From assembly GCA_023630585.1 (NCBI GenBank), contig CM042562.1:9946684-10010683 (forward strand): DNA of 64,000 nt, read 5' to 3'. The notes beneath the pieces are model-generated. The model saw only the letters and a program-made list of their open reading frames with translations. It was not told where the DNA came from and made no database searches. Source of the DNA: Cranoglanis bouderius (Eukaryota > Chordata > Actinopteri > Siluriformes > Cranoglanididae). This document shows, piece after piece, positions 23,901-34,804 of this stretch. The stretch's first letter is position 1; the number at the start of each line of letters is the position of its first letter. The translations under genes were made by a program, and so were the position numbers.

Positions 23901-26809
23901 AGGGACATCTCCCACACTGCAATCAGCTCCTTGCCAGAGAACATGCTGAGGAGATTGAAGCTGCTGATTGCCACCTCAGTCTACTCTCTGAGATGGTTAC
24001 CCAACCTGGAGATATTCGCAGAGCTCACCCAGGCCAACCTTACGTACCCCAGCCACTGCTGTGCCTTCAAAAACTTCAAAAAGAACAAGTAAGTAAACCA
24101 ATATTGCAGATTCATGGTGCATATACTACATTCACATTTATTCATTTGGCAGATGCCTTTATCCAAAGGGACTTAAATTGAGACAGGATACAATCCAAGT
24201 ATACAGTAGAGGGTTGAGGGCATCACTGAAGGGCCCAACTGTGGTTCCCTGGTAGTATTCAGATATCAGTATCAGGAAATCGCTACCTTGTGATCACTAG
24301 CTTAAAAACTTCCCCTGAGATAATACTGCCCCCAAATTCCCATCTCTCCCCTTCACGTCCCATACCCACCACCTCCATCATCTGCTCCATACTATGTAGT
24401 GACTCCTACACAAGACCCTTTGTGAATACAGCAATGCCCTTAACTAAATAACATGGAGAGTATTTGTTGAAATGTCAAAAATGGGGAGAACGTATGGGTT
24501 CTGCTTAGCACTAGATTGCCAACCAAACAGGAGTTGTTGAATATTAAAGAGGTTACAGGGGTGCTGAGTGAATAAAGAGAGAGGTGGATATTTAATATTA
24601 AGTTAATATTAATATTAAGTTAACTAGAAAGGAAGTGGGGTTTCATCCGTCTTCCTGCCAAACTCTGCACTTAAATGTCCATGATCAAAGCTATTATATA
24701 TTATTGAGTTCTTATAGATATTTGACTAGTCTCTTGCATTCAGTGGGTTTAATCCAAACCTAAAACACAAGTAGGCCTATAAATAATGTTAACTTGGACC
24801 TAATTTGTTTTGTCAGTGGAAAGTTACAGTGGCTATATTCTCAACTATACATTTTGGACATAATTACAAAATGATAAAACACCCAAAATAGTGCACTATA
24901 TAGTGAATTTGTCACAGTCAAAATGTGAGTCATCATATATTTAATATGGAGTTAACTAGGAAAGAAATGGAGCTTCAGGCGTGATCTTTCTCCCAAACTC
25001 CAGTTTTTTGATGACTGTTTAGTTTGGGGGCTCACAGGCTGTCTGGCACAAAGCTGTGCAGAACTCTACATAGGTTCTCAGAGTTATTCCCCAATTACAA
25101 TTCCACCACCACTTTTTATACTGAAGGAGTCCACACACTCACACCCCATAATAATAATAAAAAAAATTTTAAAAAACGCCACCTCTAAGAGTTTGTAAAG
25201 CAATAATCTTAAGGTGGAACACATGACTCCATGAATCTATGTTGATAAGAGCATTGACCAGACCCTGTGTCTAAAATGGTGCCTGCATTTCCTACAATAC
25301 TATAGGTGCATTTTGGGTGTTTTATACCTGCTTTGGTATACATTTGCTGTACATTGTGGTCACTAGGGGATTTCAGTGAGCCCCCTATGGTTCATAAAGC
25401 ATAGCCAGGGGGTCCATGATTTATTAGTTTATTTCATTGGTCATTTCAATTGAATGGGTTTAATTTAAACCTCAATTTATTACAGCAAGTAGGCCTATAA
25501 ATAATGTTAACTTGGACATAATGTACTTTGTCAGTGGAAGGTTATAGTGGCTATTTTCTCAACTATCATTTTGGATATGATTACAAAATGGAAAAACTTC
25601 TAAAATAGTGAAAAGGTCACAGTCATCATTATACGTCAACACAATGATTCTAAGTGAACTACTGCATGTTTTATGTGTACATACAGGTCAGAGAAGAACC
25701 ATTTGTGTAACGATTCCACCATCCGCAACCAGGAGCCATACTTCTTTGAGGAGCACTGTAAGGATGTGATAGAAGTGAGATGCTACCCTGAGCCAGATGC
25801 CTTCAACCCGTGCGAGGATATCATGGGCTTCACTTTCCTGCGTGTCCTCATCTGGTTCATCAGCATTTTGGCTGTCTTGGGAAACTTCACAGTTCTGTTA
25901 GTGCTCCTCAGTAGCCGCACAAAGCTGACAGTACCCAGGTTCCTGATGTGCCATTTGGCGCTTGCTGATTTCTGCATGGGCCTCTACTTACTGATAATCG
26001 GCTCAGTGGATTTACAAACCCGATCGCACTACTACAACTATGGCATCGAGTGGCAAACGGGTGTCGGGTGTGGCACAGCAGGCTTCCTCACGGTTTTTGC
26101 GAGCGAGCTTTCTGTATACACGCTAACGGCCATCACGCTCGAACGCTGGCATACCATTACCTACGCCATGCGTCTGGAGCGCCAACTGCGGTTACACCAT
26201 GCGTGTAGTGTCATGGCTTTTGGTTGGCTCTTTTCCGTGCTTGCTGCTCTAATGCCAATGATAGGTGTGAGCAGCTACATGAAGACCAGCATCTGTCTAC
26301 CCATGGATGTCGAGACGGTGTCATCACAGGTCTACGTTATGCTGCTGCTCATTCTCAATGTGCTCGCTTTTGTGGCCGTTTGTGCTTGCTATGTGCGCAT
26401 CTACGTCACAGTGCGGCACCCTGCCTCGGTGCCCGACAGTGCAGACGCCCGTGTGGCCAAGCGCATGGCCGTGCTAGTCTTCACAGACTTCCTGTGCATG
26501 GCACCCATCTCGTTCTTCGCCATCTCGGCAGCTCTCAGGCAACCGCTTATCACCGTGTCGCATGCCAAGGTGCTGCTTGTGCTCTTCTACCCTATTAATT
26601 CATGTGCCAATCCCTTCCTCTATGCCTTCTTCACCAAGAGCTTCAAGCAAGACTTCTTTGTTCTCACCAGCCGCTTTGGCTGCTTCGAGTCACGCGCCCG
26701 TGTCTATCGTACAGAAACATCTTCTCTGCATAATGGCCCTAGGATGTGCTCACCCAAGAATAGTGATGGGACGCTATACTCATTGGGGCATGTTGCCCAT
26801 CCCCACTGA
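14988..26809 (+). CDS. fshr: Follicle-stimulating hormone receptor (10 exons, 670 aa)
   Basis: Glycoprotein-hormone GPCR of gonadal cells; family members signal mainly through Gs and cAMP. Coding exons: 14988-15169, 20803-20874, 21311-21385, 21574-21648, 21886-21960, 22485-22565, 22684-22752, 22842-22916, 23903-24088, 25687-26809. All nine introns are phase 2. The ATG at 14988 (A at -3) precedes a signal peptide. Exons 2-8 encode leucine-rich repeats. Exon 9 has 'TYPSHCCAF' and exon 10 the hinge ('PDAFNPCEDIMG'). Seven membrane segments start near residue 345, with ERW at 449-451 and NPFLY in segment 7. The tail has 'VYRTETSS'. Ten exons, 'FLCLGSKV' in exon 1 and the hinge 'SEKNHLCNDS' favour FSHR over LHCGR, though some membrane residues (DFCMGLYLL, VLFYPINS) look LHCGR-like. 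Intron 7 has a GC donor. Confidence 0.9.
15270..15610 (+). repeat. Dispersed repeat family, copy b (diverged)
   Basis: Lies in fshr intron 1. It keeps 'TTTGGTGTGAATTAGTTCTCCTAC', 'TTTCATAAGGAAATCATCTAGTAGG' and 'CAAGCATCTT' in the same order as the copies at 8518 and 22010, but is the most decayed of the three. Confidence 0.55.
15609..15630. repeat. (G)22 homopolymer
   Basis: Run of 22 G residues in fshr intron 1. The length may be imprecise in assemblies. Confidence 0.9.
15722..16029. repeat. Large fold-back (inverted repeat) in fshr intron 1
   Basis: The arm 15722-15851 is the inverted complement of 15898-16029 with only a few mismatches. It runs from 'ATGTTACTGCTG' through 'CATGAGAACTGTCAAATCA' to 'ACAATACATTTTATATACAGTA'. 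A spacer of about 46 bp separates the arms. A block of about 53 bp just upstream (15664-15716) is a direct repeat of 15862-15915. It resembles a palindromic MITE or fold-back element, with no coding capacity. Confidence 0.88.
16950..18645 (-). mobile_element. Degraded Tc1-like transposon in fshr intron 1
   Basis: The ends are inverted copies: 'AAAAAATAAGTACACCCCATGG' with 'GGACAAGCAAACATTTGATC' at the left, and the complement at 18575-18640. Inner repeats 'AAGTACACCCTTGG' (about 17149) and 'GGGTGTACTTACTTTTTCC' (about 18478) give an IR/DR layout. The minus strand shows many frameshifts in the transposase, so it is an old copy. Confidence 0.85.
17150..18330 (-). pseudogene. Tc1-like transposase remnant
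   Basis: The clearest open piece (18204-17956) encodes the second helix-turn-helix region: 'TGCPSKFSPRADSLI', 'KNPKISSQDLVVSL', 'VHASTIRKRLHK'. The catalytic core downstream (17900-17200) is broken by stops and frameshifts. No function is expected. Confidence 0.75.
19385..19760 (+). repeat. Dispersed non-coding repeat, copy 2
   Basis: Lies in fshr intron 1. It shares the blocks described for 10058-10360 and continues to 'TGCGGAGTTTCCTTGATTTTGCAT'. It then meets 'CAGTCCCTCCAGGATTTTGCGATTTT' (about 19728), which looks like the start of another copy. It also contains GT/T-rich runs near 19480-19510. Confidence 0.65.
22010..22405 (-). repeat. Dispersed repeat family, copy c
   Basis: Lies in fshr intron 5, in inverted orientation to the copy at 8518-8910. 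Shared words include 'AATGAAGGCTGCTGGGTTTTG' (inverted) and 'AAACTTACCAGCTCATTTCC'. It may be a Tc1 deletion derivative and has no coding capacity. Confidence 0.75.
24130..24300 (-). repeat. SINE-like remnant in fshr intron 9
   Basis: The word 'CATTTATTCATTTGGCAGATG' followed by 'TTTATCCAAAGGGACTTA' is the conserved tail of the same SINE-like family as 6080-6270. The tRNA-like head near 24280 is strongly decayed. Confidence 0.5.
24620..25630 (+). repeat. Interleaved local duplication in fshr intron 9
   Basis: Two segments each occur twice. Segment A is near 24620-24670 and 24952-25010 ('GTTAACTAG.AA.GAA.TGG'). Segment B is near 24746-24935 and 25455-25630 ('GTAGGCCTATAAATAATGTTAACTTGGAC', 'TTCTCAACTAT.CATTTTGGA'). 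The order is A-B-A-B in direct orientation, so an old tandem duplication followed by insertion or deletion explains it best. Confidence 0.7.
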
Positions 26810-27177
26810 TCTCATAAATTTTCCAAATTCATACACTATAAGCTGCTCTCGTCTACATGCGACCTGTTCCATGCCGCTTGGACTTAAAAAACAAAAAGGA
26901 AATGAATACAATTGTACAAAATTTGCTATAATCAAATATACAGTAAGGGAAAAAAGTATTTGATCCCCTGCTGATTTTGTACGTTTGCCCACTGACAAAG
27001 AAATGATCAGTCTATAATTTTAATGGTAGGTGTATTTTAACAGTGAGAGACAGAATAACAACAAAAAAATCCAGAAAAACCCATTTCAAAAAAGTTATAA
27101 ATTGATTTGCATTTTAATGAGTGAAGTAAGTATTTGACCCCCTATCAATCAGCAAGATTTCCCAGGTGTCTTTTACA

Positions 27178-27254
27178 CAGGTAACGAGCTGAGATTAGGA
27201 GCACTCTCTTAAAGGGAGTGCTCCTAATCTCAGCTCGTTACCTGTATAAAAGAC
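27178..27254. repeat. Near-perfect palindrome inside Tc1 element
   Basis: The arm ending 'TTAGGAGCACTC' is followed, after about 8 bases, by its inverted complement 'GAGTGCTCCTAA...'. Arms are roughly 40 bp with one or two mismatches, and they lie between the left terminal repeat and the transposase start codon. Confidence 0.88.
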
Positions 27255-27301
27255 ACCTGTCCACAGAAGCAATCAATCAATCAGATTCCAAACTCTCCAC
27301 C

Positions 27302-28255
27302 ATGGCCAAGACCAAAGAGCTGTCCAAGGATGTCAGGGACAGGATTGTAGACCTACACAAGGCTGGAATGGGCGACAAGACCATCACCAAGCAGCTTGGT
27401 GAGAAGGTGACAACAGTTGGTGCGATTATTCACAAATGGAAGAAACACAGAATAACTGTCAACTGTCAAATCTCCCTCGGTCTGGGGCTCCATGCAAGAT
27501 CTCACCTCGTGGATTTTCAATGATCATGAGAACGGTGAGGAATCAGCCCAGAACTACACGGGAGGATCTTGTTAATGATCTCAAGGCAGCTGGGACCACA
27601 GTCACCAAGAAAACAATTGGTAGCACACTACGCCGTGAAGGACTGAAATCCTGCAGCGCCCGCAAGGTTCCCCTGCACATGTACAGGCCCATCTGATGTT
27701 TGCCTGAATGATTCAGAGGAGAACTGGGTGAAAGTGTTGTGGTCAGATGAGACCAAAATCGATCTCTTTGGCATCAACTCAACTTGCCGTGTTTGGAGGA
27801 GGAGGAATGCTGCCTATGACCCCAAGAACACCCAAACATGGAGATGGGAACATCATGCTTTGGGGGCGTTTTTCTGCTAAGGGGACAGGACAACTGCACC
27901 GCATCAAAGGAACGATGGACGGGGCCATGTACCATCAAATCTTGGGTGAGAACCTCCTTCCCTCAGCCAGGGCATTGAAAATGGGTCATGGATGGGTATT
28001 CCAGCATGACAATGACCCAAAACACACAGCCAAGGCAACAAAGGAGTGGCTCAAGAAGAAGCACATTAAGGTCCTGGAGTGGCCTAGCCAGTCTTGAGTT
28101 GCCAAACATCAGCCTCGAGACCTTAATGACTTGGAGAGTATCTGCAAAGAGGAGTGGGACAAAATCCCTCCTGAGATGTGTGCAAACCTGGTGGCCAACT
28201 ACAAGAAACGTCTGACCTCTGTGATTGCCAACAGGGGTTTTGCCACCAAGTACTA
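27302..28255 (+). pseudogene. Tc1-like transposase with several breaks
   Basis: The frame starts 'MAKTKELSKDVRDRIVDLHK' at 27302 and encodes the first helix-turn-helix. A frameshift near 27460 moves to the second domain ('SPRGFSMIMRTVRNQPRTT'). A stop at about 27695 and further shifts near 27750-27840 split the catalytic core: 'LWSDETKI', then 'FQHDNDPKHTA', with 'LEWPSQS' running into a stop where the glutamate-bearing PDLNPIE motif would follow. It ends near 28255 ('FATKY'). It is inactive. Confidence 0.85.
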
Positions 28256-28466
28256 AGTCGAAGGGGTCAAATACTTATTTCACTCATTAAAATGCAAATC
28301 AATTTATAACTTTTTTGAAATGGGTTTTTCTGGATATTTTTTTGTTGTTATTCTGTCTCTCACTGTTAAAATACACCTACCATTAAAATTATAGACTTAT
28401 CATTTCTTTGTCAGTGGGCAAAAGTACTAAATCAGCAGGGGATCAAATACTTTTTCTCCCACTGTA

Positions 28467-29575
28467 TGTATGCAAAACAGCCTCAATTCACTGACGTTTC
28501 TTACTTTTTCTTAACTCTTATCTCAGCTCTTCCTTCGTTTAGCACATACGGTATGTTCAGTGTCACAGTAACCTTGCAGCCAGAGCCCAGTCCAGATGTT
28601 ATACCAGAGGGACCTGACTCAGTAGGTGTCCTAAACGTTAAATTTTTGATTTACATCTTTGTCCTTGACGAAACCAGTATGAAACATGAAGCAAAGTCTA
28701 ACTGACCAGGCTAGGGGTTATTCAGTGCAGACTCTAAGGCAGCTTATCTGTGCACCTGCACTCATGTTGGGCAACAAGACACAGAATAGTTGATCATTTT
28801 CCTCCTTAAAATTGTCAGTTTGAGAGAATAGGTGGAAGATGGGAGATGTGTGCAGCTGGGCTCTGTTGAATGAAGACACACAGGAAGAGGAATTTGGTAC
28901 GATGATATGCCTCACGTATCAAGGCCCGGAGTTCAAGGCTACTGGTCAAGGGCTTAGTGGACAGAAAACCACACACAGCGAATATCCAAAAATATTCAGC
29001 ACCAAATAATATTACATCTATAAATGTATGTATCTATCCAACTATTTTATTGTATGCCCAATAGCTTACTATTAGAAATAATCAAATTCCAATCAAACCC
29101 ATCAATATAGCTGTTTATATGCCTTCACTGAGAAATGGTTAGTCGTGATGTATAAGCATTAAGTATTTGTAAATAGGGGATAAATAAACTTACGCTGACC
29201 ACCAGTGGTGTATCTCTCCTGGTCTATTTCAACTGTTTGTTCAAAATGCCATATGTAGGGGAGAGTGGGGTCAATTGCTCCAATCAGAAACAAGCTACAG
29301 TGATGACACTCACTCTGCACATGCTCAGTAGCATCCTCTGCCTGCCTGCAAAAGAACACCAACTTAGTCATAGCTCTGAAGAATTTAGTATCAAAATTCT
29401 GATTTTGAGTTATGAAAGTAACGTTCCTCATCTGGAGAACAGTTTGAATACATTTTGTCTGCAAATGAAACAAGACAAGAGAAGTTTTCGTCAATGTCTA
29501 TTGGACTATCAGGGAGCATGATTAATAGTTCACAACGCTTAGCTGGTGAGCTAGCATATCCGATTTCAAGATGGC
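28467..29575. other. Intergenic, no gene recognised
   Basis: No supported exon. It may include the distal fshr 3' UTR if transcription reads through the Tc1 element; an AATAAA lies near 29178 on the plus strand. Confidence 0.5.
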
Positions 29576-29587
29576 TGACTGTGTGCT

Positions 29588-29873
29588 GGGGGGCATGGAG
29601 GCTTAGTGGTTAACATGTTTGCCTCGAACTTCCAGGGTTGGGGTTCAATTCCCACCTCTTCCGTTTCCTCTGGGTACTCCGACTTCCTCCCCCAGTCCAA
29701 AGACATGCACCTGGCATCTCTAAATTGTCCATAGTGTGTGAGCGATTGTACCTGTGATCGGTTGGCACCCCGTCCAGGGTGTCCTACGCCCTGTGCCTGA
29801 GTCCCCTGGGATAAGCTCCAGGCTTCCCCACAACCCTGTGTAGGATAAGCGGTATAGAAAATGGATGGATGGA
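29588..29873 (+). mobile_element. tRNA-derived SINE with intact target duplication
   Basis: The head has pol III A-box-like 'GGCTTAGTGGTTAAC' (about 29609) and B-box 'GGTTCAATTCC'. The body has 'TCCCCCAGTCCAAAGACATG' and 'GTCCAGGGTGT', and it ends 'GGATAAGCGGTATAGAAAATGG' with ATGG tail repeats. The 12-bp word TGACTGTGTGCT flanks it exactly on both sides (29576-29587 and 29874-29885), the mark of LINE-driven insertion. The flanking duplication has no changes, so it is one of the younger insertions. Confidence 0.93.
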
Positions 29874-29885
29874 TGACTGTGTGCT

Positions 29886-30586
29886 CTCAGTTCTAACAGT
29901 GATACCAATAGCAAAAGTGTTTAAGATGTTTAACATAAAATGTAAGAGATTCCACTTACTTGAAAAATGATTTCCTTTCCACAAGAATGAATCACTATTG
30001 CAAGCATTTTAGAACTGCATGAGTTCTTTACTGTATAAAATAAACAGCAAAAATATAATTATGTCACAGACTTAATGAACTGAGTCAGCTGTAACATTTC
30101 GTTTTATATATCCTTTGATATTGACATGAAATTAACACACAAATGGTGTTTGTTTATTTATTCTGAATAATTAACAAACAAAGGTACCCATCATGTGTCA
30201 AAGAAAATGAGCTTTAGGATATTTTACTCATAAGATTTACCAAAAAGTCTGACAAATGCTACAAATGACCCCACTCTCCCCAATTATTCACAAGCCACTG
30301 ATCAACTTTTACCATATTTAAACACCAGGTGGCCTCGCTGCTCAACGAAGCCAATATAAACCTTTTTTGTTTCTTTCAAAAATCAGAGAGAGGCAGGCAT
30401 AAAAGAAACCCTTTTTTATTTTTAATACCATATATAATGCAACAATTGCATATCTTTGGCAAAAATAAACTTTATAAACATTTTATTAACAGAGGTTAGC
30501 TTACAAAACCAAAAGGTGGAAGTCTGTCAGACAGACATGGCAGACAAATGCAAGCAAACTGATTGGCAGCTCTGAATTAGTGGAGC

Positions 30587-30649
<63 letters not shown>

Positions 30650-32633
30650 CAATTATCACTATGCTGTATCACAGAGAGAGAGGTCAGATATTCAGAAGTC
30701 AATATTCCTGTTTCAGGAGAAGCAAGTAGCTGCTTTCACAACCTTTAAATCTAACACTACAGCTCTGTCACTCTCCTCTAAACCTCCTCTAGTAATACTT
30801 GCATCCTGTTTTATCACTATGTACAAATCGAGGGGAAATTGGCAGCCTTGACAGAAGTGTTTGGGCAGCAACTTCACAATGGCAACAGTTAAAGTGATGC
30901 AATTAAATAGGGAAGAGTTAAAAGATCGCATCAGGAAATTTGCTGAATAGCTTCACAGGTACCACAGGACTAGTGAGCTCGCACACAGAGGACACAGGAC
31001 ATGTCCGAATAGACTTTAGTAGCACCATAGTTCAACAGGCTCAGTTAGTTGCTGTAGCTGTTACCTGCCTGTCAGGTGCAATTGTTCCTGATTAGAGCTT
31101 AATTTAGCAATCACTAGAAAGAGAAAGTGGTATTTCACTTACTTAGGCAGTTAAAACTTGAACTCAACCTGAAACAATAATCAAAACAAAAAGAAAAGAT
31201 GATGGTTGCAAAGATAGCAGTGGTACCCCTGACGGTTTCATGAAAACATAAACAAAGTGTGAGTTTAGACAGAGAGTCTGAAAAGTCCAGTACTCGTGCC
31301 AAACCCAGTCCTGGTAGTAGCAGGTTCTGAGGATATCAGCTTCCTGTCTCATCAGTTTGGCTTCCTGTAGGTCTGTTCCCATGACTTCCTCATTTACAGA
31401 GCTGCAGAAAGGCAAGTGTTTTTTTCCGTTCTTCCCACAGACGCTTTTCTTCCAGAGTTCACATTGTCTCCAGTTTCCTTTCAAGCCAGTGCAACTTTCT
31501 CGAGGTCATTTGTGCAGCGGACTGCTACGTCCAAGCCTGAAGCACAAACATGGGGCATACGGCTCCTACTAATGTCCACTGAGAAGATTTATTTCGAAAA
31601 CCCTGCCCTCTGACTTCTCTCAGCACTCACATCAAAATCAATCAGACAGCTAGAAGTCATGACATGGATAATAGTGATGCTTATAGAAATGGGCTGCGGA
31701 AGAGAGATTGTGTCCTATAGTTGCTTAAATGCTAAAGTGACACACGTGTAAACACACGTGGGAATTAATTCTGGATACGTAATGGCACGGGACTACAATT
31801 ACTACAGAGATAATCGTCGGATAAATACTGAAGTGAACGCAAAGAGCCACAGCTCCGCTTTCATGCTGTTCTCTCCACTACAATGATACTGCTCAGGGAG
31901 GTTGGGGTTAGGGCACTGATCCAATCAGGATGAAGAGGAAAGTCACATGGTTTTGACATCATAGCTACGAGTGCACGGGGCTCCAGGGGACACGTCATCT
32001 TTACCAGAAGAAATACAAAAAACAGCAGTACAAAAATAAAATAACTACAAGTATTTAGGTCAACTAATTATTGCATTTATCTTTGTATCATATTTCTTAA
32101 CTGAAGTCTTATGATCCAAAATCAATGGCACTTTTATATCTTTTTTTTCTTATCTAGCTTTTCATCATTATGCTGAAGCCCAAGCCACTTGTGAAAGTCA
32201 TGCATTCATTCTCAAGATATATACATTTGTGGTGGTGGTGTTTTTTTTGTTTGTTTTTTTAGAGGTGGAAGCATGCAAATCTCCTCTGAGTTTTCCCCCC
32301 TCCCCAAAGTTCTCTTTTTTCTCCCCTCAAACTCTTTTAGTTGTGAATGTAAGTTGGTGGATGATTTGTTTTTTTTTTCTCTTTTTTTTTCCTCCTCCTA
32401 ATCTTTTCTGCACAACAAAAGAAAGCGTCAGTATGGCTTTTCTCTCCTGTGTTTGTGTTAGTATTGCCTGTTGGATGAGATGATTGGAATATTTTGAGAG
32501 AAAAAAAAAGGATTAATTTCAAACAAATTAACTTCAACCAGAGGAGAGAGGCCGGGACAGGCCACAGGAACGAGTCACATCGTGAGGGGTGTGTAAAGGG
32601 AAATAAAGGGTGAGCAGGCTAAAGAGCCAGGCT
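29886..32633. other. Intergenic; probably includes foxn2 3' UTR
   Basis: No exon was recognised. The part next to 32634 must hold the foxn2 3' UTR (minus strand). Its poly(A) site could not be fixed; AATAAA words on the minus strand lie near 31590, 30480 and 30415. An (AAT)n tract lies at 30586-30643. Confidence 0.5.
30586..30643. repeat. (AAT)n microsatellite
   Basis: About 19 AAT/ATA trinucleotides without interruption. Confidence 0.95.
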
Positions 32634-34753
32634 TCATTTCCTGTCCAACTTCCTGCTCTTGCGTCTTGAGGCACCAAGACTGGTGCGAATGCCTGCTAGG
32701 TGCAGGAGCGAGCCGGCTGCCTCCTTTAACTCATCATCCACCTCAGGCTTGGGATCATGTCTGGCCTTCTTTAATGGAGGGTGGCTACCATTTGCTCTCT
32801 CTTGTTGCCCGTGTGTGGCAGCACTGGAACCCGTCGTTTGCCGTGGAGAGGGAGATACCGGGACACTGCTGTAGTTGTGGTCCTGTTTTGGATCCCGGCT
32901 TACCACCACCAGATCCCTCCGGGAAAGATCAATCGGCCCCTCTTGCTCATCTGAGACAGAGAGATGATCAGAACCATGGGTGAAAATCTCATCCGAACCT
33001 CGAAAAAGGGATATGAATACTTAGAAACAAGTCTAGACAAAACAACAGATGCAAGACAAAACTAGAGGAGAGGAAATGACAGAAAGATGGATGACATCTG
33101 TATAATGGCGCTCTCTTACATGGGTCAATGTTCTGCTCTGAGGCAGACTTTAACAGCATCATGGCAGTGGCAGCATCAAAATCACATTCTGGAAAAAAAA
33201 AAAAAAAAAAAAACATCGAATGGACACAGGTTTGACTGTCAGTGCACCAGTGTTGGTTCGTGTGTGTGTATGTATGTATGTGTGTATGTGTGTGTGTGTG
33301 TGTTTGCGTGAATGAATGAGCCACTTTCAGCCAGAGTGATCCTTCATTACAAAAGCACCAGTGCCTTGGTTGTCAAGGTTACAAAATACAGGCAAGAGAT
33401 GGCATTTGCACTCGGTGTGGCCCAGCAGAGGATGAACGGAACAAAAGGAGCCAAGATGAGTGATCTGCTTAAATGTGTAATGATAGATTTGCTAATGGTG
33501 TGTGAAGGATATGGCCCACTTTAAGTCCTTCAGAAGAGTAAGGATGCTCAGAGGCACTGTAGTTAAGTCCACTTACCCTTTAGAGAGTAGCCTTGCTCCA
33601 AGGAGAACAGGTGACAAGGAGGAGACGAGGCACTGCGGAGAACAGAGAGACATTCATTACGCATAGTACTGGCACAGTAGCTTTAGGGCTGCACTAAATG
33701 AACAAAAATAGCAGATTGTGATTATATTGCTAAACGTAACAAGCAAAATATCGGTCTTGCAACAGTTTTGTATGTTGGTGTCCATTTCTGTGCAACCTAA
33801 CAATCATTGCTGAACCAATTCAACCTTGAACAAGCCTGTTTTTATACAGTCACTACATGCCTTTTTAAACAAAACATACAATCAGTACGATGACAACAGA
33901 TGGGATTAAAAAGAGGCTGCACTGCATGCTTGGCACATCATTTTAAAACGCTACTAATACATGAACAACTACCAGAGGAATCACTTTGAATTAAAAAAAA
34001 AATAGCCATTTAAAAAAAGAACGGTTCCTGGTCAAAGATCATGAAACAGCAATTACAACATTTTAATCCTTACGGTTCTTTTGGATGGTTAACTGATCAA
34101 GGTTTCTACATAAAAGCTTGTTTTATGGTTCTGTTATACGGTTCTACATAGAACCTCCATGGGTTCGCACAAAGAGGAAAATCAAATAACGTTTGAATCT
34201 TTTGATCCTTAAGAGTACAAAAATAACTATTCTAAAATAAATATTTAAAAGGTTTCAATTATTTTAACAACAAGCCCCATAAATTGTGGTTTGTTAACAG
34301 GCTCGTTAGGGGTCGTTAATTTCAAAATCCAGTATTAGAACAACAATTAAGAAAGGATGTATTTTGTAGGTCTGTTATAAATACAAGGAAAATATGGTGT
34401 AAATTCAGACTGTTGCTATCGCTCATTGCAAATGGACCACCGGATAAATGAACGGCTCAAACTAATGGCTACTAAGCCCTGGTTTTAAAGCATACTGCTG
34501 AAGATGGTCACCTGGGAGGAGAGGCAGGTGGCGTGCAGAAAGCCTGTGCGCTTGGGAAGTGCTGTTTCTTCAGGGCTTGCATCAGCGTGGGCCGGAACTC
34601 AGGGTGAACACACCACAGAGAGCCTTTCCCATTGGCCTGAATTAAAGAGAGGGAAGGAGTAGAATGCCAAGAAATGAGCATGACTTCAGCAAGCTGTTTT
34701 CAGGAAGCACTACGAATACACTCCTTTATGTGCTTACTCATATAACCACACTA

Positions 34754-34804
<51 letters not shown>

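Larger units (their letters stand above)
26941..28464 (+). mobile_element. Tc1-like transposon just after fshr
   Basis: Bounded by TA on both sides (26939-26940 and 28465-28466). The terminal inverted repeats are about 200 bp long. Outer 'AAAGTATTTGATCCCCTGCTGATTT' and inner 'AAGTATTTGACCCC' words sit at each end, an IR/DR structure. The transposase lies on the plus strand, the same strand as fshr. The element begins 131 bp after the fshr stop codon. Confidence 0.92.

Noticed and set aside
25687..26809. Assignment of the receptor as lhcgr
   Set aside because: Some membrane residues resemble LHCGR, but the ten-exon structure, the exon 1 sequence, the hinge (SEKNHLCNDS) and the VYRTETSS tail fit FSHR better. 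A tree would settle it.
33033..33324. Long minus-strand frame containing DAATAMMLL
   Set aside because: Only 33188-33120 of it is real foxn2 exon. The rest is intron and GT repeat.
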